Assembly (NCBI RefSeq): GCF_001644015.1 | Contig: NZ_LUUI01000157.1 | Coordinates: 1 to 48,301, forward strand | Origin: Methylomonas lenta | GTDB lineage: Bacteria > Pseudomonadota > Gammaproteobacteria > Methylococcales > Methylomonadaceae | DNA: 48,301 nucleotides | Direction: 5' to 3' | Part shown: piece by piece, positions 43,801-48,301 of the stretch | How positions within the stretch are numbered: the first letter of the stretch is position 1 | Layout: each line of letters begins with the position of its first letter | Translations under genes and position numbers: made by a program | The notes under the pieces: model-generated | What the model saw: only the letters and a program-made list of their open reading frames with translations | The model's database searches: none | Told to the model about the DNA's origin: nothing

Positions 43801-44424
43801 ATGGCCGAGTTCCTCGAAATTCACCCGCAAAACCCGCAGCCACGTCTGATTCAACAGGCGGTTAAAATTATTCGTAATGGCGGTGTCATCGTTTATCCAA
43901 CAGATGCCTCCTATGCAATCGGTGCGCAAATCGGCGACAAGCAGGCCGCTGACACTATTCGCCGTATTCGCCGATTGAATGATGATCATGACTTTACCTT
44001 GTTATGTAATGAGTTATCGCAGGTGTCGACCTTTACCAAAATGGGCAACGATACCCATCGTTTGATTAAAACACTGACACCCGGCCCGTTTACCTTTTTA
44101 TTGGATGCCACCCGTGAAGTGCCGCGTCGGCTGCAACATCCGAAAAAGAAAACCATTGGTGTCAGGATAACCGACAATCGCATTGCCCGGGCCTTGCTGG
44201 AAGAGCTCGGCGAACCGTTGTTGACCACGACGCTGATTTTGCCCGGCGAGGAACATGCGTTGGCCGATCCTTATGACATCAGACAAAAGCTGGATCGCGA
44301 ACTGGATTTGATTATTGACGGTGGCATTATCGATTATCAACCGACCACCGTGATTGCCTGTATCGATGATGTTATCGAAATCGTCAGGCAGGGCATAGGT
44401 CATGCGCCTATGCTGGAGAATTGA
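43801..44424 (+). CDS. yciO: YciO family Sua5/YrdC protein
   Basis: This 207-residue YrdC-like protein is closest to E. coli YciO, aligned from FLEIHPQNPQPRLIQQAV through VYPTDASYAIGAQIGDK to LLEELGEPLLTTTLILPG. The YrdC fold binds ATP and threonine/bicarbonate in TsaC, but YciO has only weak t6A activity in E. coli, so its role is open. Conserved residues include KTIGVRI and PTTVI. It sits between tsaB and a metalloprotease gene in the same cluster. Confidence 0.9.
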   Translation: MAEFLEIHPQNPQPRLIQQAVKIIRNGGVIVYPTDASYAIGAQIGDKQAADTIRRIRRLNDDHDFTLLCNELSQVSTFTKMGNDTHRLIKTLTPGPFTFLLDATREVPRRLQHPKKKTIGVRITDNRIARALLEELGEPLLTTTLILPGEEHALADPYDIRQKLDRELDLIIDGGIIDYQPTTVIACIDDVIEIVRQGIGHAPMLEN

Positions 44425-44426
44425 AC

Positions 44427-45080
44427 ATGATGGACGAACTCACGCTGATACAGCGTATCGTAGTGTGGATTTTGCCGGTGATTTTTGCCATTACCGTGCA
44501 TGAAGTGGCGCACGGCTGGATGGCTAAAAAATTCGGCGACAATACCGCTGATCAACAAGGACGGTTGACACTGAATCCATTGAAGCATATTGATCCGGTT
44601 GGCACTATCATTGTGCCCGGTTTGTTGTTGATTACTTTTACCGGTTTTATTTTTGGCTGGGCAAAGCCGGTGCCGGTGGATGCGCGTAATTTTAAAAACC
44701 CCAAAAAAGCCATGATGATGGTAGCACTAGCTGGGCCCTTAGCAAATTTGTTAATGGCCATCGGTTGGGCGGTTATAGCACGCATAGGCATCACTATCGA
44801 AGTGGAGTCTATCTCCATGCCATTGATCTATAGCGGAGTGGCCGGCATAACCATTAATCTGGTTTTGGCGCTGATCAACTTATTGCCGATCCCGCCGCTG
44901 GATGGTAGTCGGGTTTTGTCCGGCTTATTACCGGATTATTGGGCTTGGCAGTATAACAAATTGGAACGCTGGGGCTTTTTGATTCTGTTGTTGTTACTTG
45001 CAACCAATGTGTTGGGCCTGATCTTGGCTTATCCCATGTATTACGCTCAGCAGCTGTTTTTCAGCTTGGCCGGCATGTGA
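44427..45080 (+). CDS. Site-2 protease-type membrane zinc protease (M50)
   Basis: This 217-residue intramembrane metalloprotease is of the short M50 group. HEVAH (25-29) supplies two zinc histidines and the catalytic Glu, and LLPIPPLDG near the end of the fourth helix provides the third ligand Asp. It has about five to six helices and lacks PDZ or CBS domains. The ATG at 44427 has GGAG 8 nt upstream; an in-frame TTG at 44421 is too close to that site. It starts 2 nt after yciO and lies 22 nt before scpA. Substrates are unknown. Confidence 0.9.
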   Translation: MMDELTLIQRIVVWILPVIFAITVHEVAHGWMAKKFGDNTADQQGRLTLNPLKHIDPVGTIIVPGLLLITFTGFIFGWAKPVPVDARNFKNPKKAMMMVALAGPLANLLMAIGWAVIARIGITIEVESISMPLIYSGVAGITINLVLALINLLPIPPLDGSRVLSGLLPDYWAWQYNKLERWGFLILLLLLATNVLGLILAYPMYYAQQLFFSLAGM

Positions 45081-45102
45081 GTTTGCCTGTTCTGCTACAA
45101 TA

Positions 45103-45912
45103 ATGAGTGCTGTAGATCCACTAGTCGAAATCCTGCATGCGCCTTTTGCTCGCGTACAAGGCCAGCCCTATCAGGACGTGCCGGATGATTTGTACATCCC
45201 ACCTGATGCCCTGGAAGTATTCCTGGATGCCTTTGAAGGACCACTGGATTTACTGTTGTATTTGATCCGCAAGCAGAATTTGGATATTCTCAATATCCCT
45301 ATCGCTCAGATTACCCAGCAATACATCGGCTACATCGACATGATGGATAAGATGCGGCTGGAATTGGCGGCGGAATATCTGGTAATGGCGGCGCTGCTGG
45401 CGGAAATTAAATCCCGTATGCTGCTACCGCGACAACCGGAGAGCGAAGAGGAAGAAGACGATCCACGTGCCTTTTTGATTCGTAAACTACAAGAATACGA
45501 AGCCATTAAAAAAGCTGCGGAAGAAATTGACCTGTTGCCCAGAAACGAGCGCGACACGTTCGACGCGACAGTTGATGTCGCTACGGTAAGTGTGCAACAG
45601 GCGTTGCCGGATGTGCAACTCAAGGAATTACTACTGGCGTTTCAAGATGTGTTAAAACGTGTCCAGCAACTCAGTCACCACCAAATAACCAAAGAGCCCT
45701 TATCAGTCCGTGAACGAATGGCAGCCATTTTGGAAAAACTTAACCGAACAGATCAACTCCCTTTCGCAGCGTGTTTTACCCGAAGTGAAGGAAAAAACGG
45801 AGTGGTTGTCGCGTTTCTTGCCGTCCTTGAGCTCAGCAAAGAAAACATCATCGACATCTTCCAGTCTGCACCCTACGCCGACCTCAGCGTTAGAATCCGC
45901 TCTGCCGCCTGA
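45103..45912 (+). CDS. scpA: Segregation and condensation protein A
   Basis: ScpA is the kleisin that bridges the SMC dimer heads and binds ScpB in chromosome segregation. The 269 residues contain FEGPLDLLLYLIRKQNLDI (about 46-64), the N-terminal SMC-neck-binding domain, a middle acidic stretch (EEEEDDP), and a C-terminal winged helix (about 195-269), where LSVRERMAAILEKL and the last strand contact the SMC cap. The last 200 nt are also open in the scpB frame. No SMC gene lies in the window. The gene shows no disruption. Confidence 0.94.
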   Translation: MSAVDPLVEILHAPFARVQGQPYQDVPDDLYIPPDALEVFLDAFEGPLDLLLYLIRKQNLDILNIPIAQITQQYIGYIDMMDKMRLELAAEYLVMAALLAEIKSRMLLPRQPESEEEEDDPRAFLIRKLQEYEAIKKAAEEIDLLPRNERDTFDATVDVATVSVQQALPDVQLKELLLAFQDVLKRVQQLSHHQITKEPLSVRERMAAILEKLNRTDQLPFAACFTRSEGKNGVVVAFLAVLELSKENIIDIFQSAPYADLSVRIRSAA

Positions 45913-46903
45913 GGTTGTTGTTGAAAAGGTTGTTGAAGAATCCGTTATTGCCGATGTTGTTATCGAAGCCAAGCCTAAACCGCGTAAACCGCGTGTCAAG
46001 CCTGAGCCGGTTGTGGTTGTTGTGCAAAGCAAAAGAAAGGTCACGCGCTTTCCTGCTGTTTGGACGGTTGAATTGCGCGCACATAAAACGCAGTCTATTG
46101 TCGCAATGCCAGACCGAAAAATCGCCTCGCGCCTGCCGCCTTTATGGGCAGTCGGTTTGCGGCGGAATAATCACCGTTCTAGTCTGATAGAGCGCGAACC
46201 CACTTTACCTGAACAGCCCATTGAGTGCGACGTGAATACCAAACGCATCGTAGAAGCCATCCTGTTTGCCGCCAATAAACCGATGACGATAAAGCAGATT
46301 CAAGCAGCCTTTCCCGAGTTGGAGCGGCCGGATACGCTGGAAATCCAAGTGGCGCTTGAAGCGATAGCCCAGGATTATCTAATTCGCCCCATTGGCCTGA
46401 AACAACTTGCTAGCGGTTATCGCTTTCAAGTCAAGGAAGGTATGGCGCCATGGGTAACGCGTTTGTTTGAAGAAAAACCCGCACGCTATTCCAGAGCCTT
46501 GTTAGAAACCTTGTCCATCATCGCCTACCGTCAGCCGGCCACCCGCGGTGAAATCGAAGATATACGCGGTGTTGGGGTTAGCTCCAGTATTATCCATACC
46601 TTGCTGGAGCGGGAATGGATACGCGTGATCGCCCACAAAGAAGTACCTGGGCGTCCAGCCCTGTACGGCACCACCAAACAATTTCTAGATTATTTCAACC
46701 TAACCTCTTTAAGCCAATTACCTACACTGGACGAAATCGCCGATTTTGATTTCAGTCACGAACAACCACAGGAACACCGTGAAAGATCGCAAACCGAACT
46801 CACCGAAACAGTACAAACCGAATTCCGATCCGCAGAGCAGGAAACCGAAGCCGATTCGCCAGCCGAAGCCGACAGTGGCGCCGAAAACCGAACACTTCAC
46901 TAA
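45710..46903 (+). CDS. scpB: Segregation and condensation protein B, long N-terminus
   Basis: ScpB forms the kite subunit of the SMC-ScpAB condensin. The frame from a GTG at 45710 encodes 397 residues, against about 200 for most ScpB. The conserved core starts near residue 172 (KRIVEAILFAANKPM) and includes YSRALLETLSIIAYRQPATRGEIEDIRGV and EVPGRPALYGTT. Residues 68-171 follow scpA's stop and hold a Pro/Lys/Val-rich linker and a 28-residue imperfect tandem repeat (112-139 and 140-165). The first 67 codons overlap scpA. No start has a clear ribosome site, so the real N-terminus is uncertain. An acidic tail (about 345-397) overlaps rluB. Confidence 0.85.
   Translation: MNEWQPFWKNLTEQINSLSQRVLPEVKEKTEWLSRFLPSLSSAKKTSSTSSSLHPTPTSALESALPPEVVVEKVVEESVIADVVIEAKPKPRKPRVKPEPVVVVVQSKRKVTRFPAVWTVELRAHKTQSIVAMPDRKIASRLPPLWAVGLRRNNHRSSLIEREPTLPEQPIECDVNTKRIVEAILFAANKPMTIKQIQAAFPELERPDTLEIQVALEAIAQDYLIRPIGLKQLASGYRFQVKEGMAPWVTRLFEEKPARYSRALLETLSIIAYRQPATRGEIEDIRGVGVSSSIIHTLLEREWIRVIAHKEVPGRPALYGTTKQFLDYFNLTSLSQLPTLDEIADFDFSHEQPQEHRERSQTELTETVQTEFRSAEQETEADSPAEADSGAENRTLH
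46043..46204 (+). repeat. 28-residue imperfect tandem repeat within scpB
   Basis: Two adjacent 84-nt units encode TRFPAVWTVELRAHK and SRLPPLWAVGLRRNN as matching starts, then TQSIVAMPD against RSSLIEREP. The similarity is at protein level; the DNA is diverged, so the copies are old and probably under selection as protein. No domain name is known to me. Confidence 0.55.
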
Positions 46904-47651
46904 AGCGGCCAGTGAAGGCGGTGAACGCATTCAGAAGTTACTAGCCAGGGCAGGGGTCGGCTCACGAAGGGAAATCGAGCGCTGGATGGAAGAAGGCAAG
47001 CTCACGGTCAACAATAATCAGGTTCAGCCCGGTTATCATCTAAAGCCCGGCGATTTCCTGCAAATTAATGGTCGGGTGGTGAAATGGGAGAAATACGCCG
47101 AGCAGCCTACTAGGGTATTGGTGTATCACAAGCCTGTGGGTGAATTAGTCACTCGTCGCGACCCGGAAGGTAGACCGGTGATTTTTACCCAACTGCCACG
47201 GTTGTCAGTCGGGCGTTGGATAGCTGTCGGTCGCTTGGATATCAATACCTCCGGTTTAATACTGGTGACCAATAATGGTGAACTTGCCAATCGCTTGATG
47301 CATCCATCTCGCGAGGTCGAACGTGAATATGCAGTGCGTATTTTGGGCGAAGTGGACGAAGCCATGATGGAACGCTTACGCAATGATGTAGAGCTGGAAG
47401 ACGGCCCGGCGCATTTCGATGCGGTACGATTTTATGCCGGAGAAGGGGCCAATAAATGGTTTTACGTTACCGTCAAACAAGGTCGTAATAGGCTGGTCAG
47501 GCGCTTGTGGGAATCTCAGGGCGTCAAAGTCAGTCGTTTGATTCGTGTGCGTTACGGCGACATTACTTTGCCGGAACGGGTCAGGTCGCATTCATTTTAC
47601 GAGCTGGAGCATAAAGAGCTTGCGGCTTTGATCGAGTTTGTCGGCTTATAG
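46779..47651 (+). CDS. rluB: 23S rRNA pseudouridine synthase RluB-like
   Basis: This RsuA/RluB-family enzyme makes pseudouridine in rRNA (position 2605 of 23S rRNA in E. coli). From the GTG at 46779 the protein is 290 residues: a basic Pro/Lys-rich tail (1-45), an S4 RNA-binding domain (about 48-105, ERIQKLLARAGVGSRREIE), and the catalytic domain with the Asp D154 in GRLDINTSGL. An AGGAA site lies 4-5 nt before this GTG; an in-frame TTG at 46746 is less likely. It overlaps scpB by 125 nt in another frame. RluB versus RluE/F is judged from the length and tail. Confidence 0.9.
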   Translation: MKDRKPNSPKQYKPNSDPQSRKPKPIRQPKPTVAPKTEHFTKAASEGGERIQKLLARAGVGSRREIERWMEEGKLTVNNNQVQPGYHLKPGDFLQINGRVVKWEKYAEQPTRVLVYHKPVGELVTRRDPEGRPVIFTQLPRLSVGRWIAVGRLDINTSGLILVTNNGELANRLMHPSREVEREYAVRILGEVDEAMMERLRNDVELEDGPAHFDAVRFYAGEGANKWFYVTVKQGRNRLVRRLWESQGVKVSRLIRVRYGDITLPERVRSHSFYELEHKELAALIEFVGL

Positions 47652-47696
47652 TTTTTACCCGGGAAAATCAAGCACTAACAGCTGGATAAGGTGAGC

Positions 47697-47727
47697 GTCC
47701 GGGCTGACTAAGTTAGCCTGGACTTTT
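47697..47727 (+). terminator. Terminator after rluB
   Basis: The stem gtccgggct (47697-47705) pairs with agcctggac (47715-47723) apart from one G-T wobble, and TTTT follows at 47724-47727. It lies about 45 nt after the rluB stop and would end the long rightward cluster. Confidence 0.62.
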
Positions 47728-47752
47728 AAGGTGGAAGTGTCTGCTAAAAGGA

Positions 47753-48199
47753 TTATTTAACGCTATATCCGCGGGCTTCCAGGCAAGCGGCTTCAGCACG
47801 GTTAAAGTTGGATGAAGCCGTATTTTTGTTACTGTCGTATTTATTAATTCCGCGTTTTAATGCGCCACCTGTTGCACCGATGGCGGCACCTTTACCTGCA
47901 TTTCCGGCAATGGCACCGATGGCTGCGCCCGCGGCGGCTCCTCTAAATCCGCCGCGCAAACCTTCTTTGGCGGCGCTGCCATTATTGGATTGATTGGCAC
48001 TGGAGCTGGCTTGTTGATTGGCCCAGTTACTACACTCATAACGGTCTCTGGACATCTGATCCTGGCTCTGTCCTTTTGCAGGGTAAACAATGGGTGCACC
48101 GTTGCTCCAGGCGTCTTGGGCTGAGACCAGTGCTGGAAAACTGGCAGTGGCAAGCAGAATAAGGAGTGACTTTGAGTGTTGGTTAATGCGTATCTTCAT
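47753..48199 (-). CDS. Glycine-zipper periplasmic/outer-membrane protein
   Basis: This 148-residue protein has a signal peptide (to about 27, ending LVSA), a short mature part with YECSNWANQQ, and a glycine-zipper stretch (about 82-115, GGFRGAAAGAAIGAIAGNAGKGAAIGATGG) that forms membrane-associated helices. It ends with EAACLEARGYSVK; Cys residues at both sides may form a disulfide. The family (YMGG-like/Gly-zipper) is usually periplasmic or outer-membrane bound with unknown function. An AAGG site precedes the ATG. It converges on rluB. Confidence 0.78.
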   Translation of the reverse strand: MKIRINQHSKSLLILLATASFPALVSAQDAWSNGAPIVYPAKGQSQDQMSRDRYECSNWANQQASSSANQSNNGSAAKEGLRGGFRGAAAGAAIGAIAGNAGKGAAIGATGGALKRGINKYDSNKNTASSNFNRAEAACLEARGYSVK

Positions 48200-48301
48200 G
48201 TTTTACCTTATGTGTTGTTATAGCTAAAGAGGGTTGGTTTTGCTATACGGTTAGGAATATGCATGGAATATCATATGCAAGAATCCTGTGTAGGTGCGGA
48301 T

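Noticed and set aside
1-48301. CRISPR array, tRNA, rRNA, IS element or prophage genes
   Set aside because: I saw no direct-repeat array with spacers, no cloverleaf and no transposase, integrase or structural phage protein.

Overview
The window reads as a chromosomal segment of a gammaproteobacterium with moderate GC. It carries lipid A and LPS genes (lpxD, a waaF-like heptosyltransferase), an outer-membrane barrel protein, the gcvR-bcp pair known from enterobacteria, cmoA, and a dinG-type helicase/tsaB/yciO/rseP-like/scpA/scpB/rluB chain. From memory of gene order and protein flavour (NAD-type isocitrate dehydrogenase next to acnB, many membrane and cell-wall genes) a Methylococcales methanotroph such as Methylomonas or Methylobacter is plausible. 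No methane or methanol oxidation gene is present, so that placement is inference. Almost everything is housekeeping; there is no phage, IS element, CRISPR array, rRNA or tRNA that I can support.

Region by region. 1-5.6 kb: pyrophosphatase, the gcvR-like/bcp pair, YchJ, a DAACS-family symporter, a second Bcp-type peroxiredoxin and an AT-rich CPBP membrane protease. 6-10.3 kb: an ArnT/PMT-type glycosyltransferase immediately followed by a glutamine-hydrolysing asparagine synthetase, and a TVP38-type membrane protein. 10.7-16.4 kb: cmoA, converging on a leftward cluster of a membrane-fused spermidine-synthase-like protein, lpxD and rpiA, preceded by a membrane-anchored AlbA_2 protein. 16.6-22.1 kb: a ParE-type toxin-antitoxin pair with an extra antitoxin-like gene, then ilvD, an SH3/coiled-coil membrane protein, argF and argD.

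22.3-28 kb: a Tat-exported MepK-like peptidoglycan endopeptidase converging on an LdtD-like L,D-transpeptidase, then an ABC exporter pair transcribed into a voltage-gated-type cation channel. 28.3-33.2 kb: NAD-type icd, acnB (with a clear terminator) and a GGDEF diguanylate cyclase. 33.2-36.9 kb: a tight three-gene unit (beta-propeller-like protein, heptosyltransferase, Cys-motif protein) and an outer-membrane barrel protein. 37.3-40 kb: a PerM/AI-2E-type permease and a PIN-PhoH ATPase. 40.2-47.7 kb: a long rightward probable operon (small helical protein, TPR lipoprotein, YoaA/DinG helicase, tsaB, yciO, site-2-protease-like membrane protease, scpA, scpB, rluB), ended by a hairpin terminator. 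A glycine-zipper protein closes the window.

The most unusual item is scpB. Its open frame begins inside scpA, overlaps it by about 200 nt, and carries a long N-terminal extension with a 28-residue imperfect tandem repeat before the conserved ScpB core. It then overlaps rluB by about 125 nt. Other points to check are the toxin flanked by two antitoxin-family genes beside a palindromic repeat, several REP-like palindromes in gene gaps, and the propeller/heptosyltransferase/Cys-motif unit. I see no clear, wholly novel multi-gene system.
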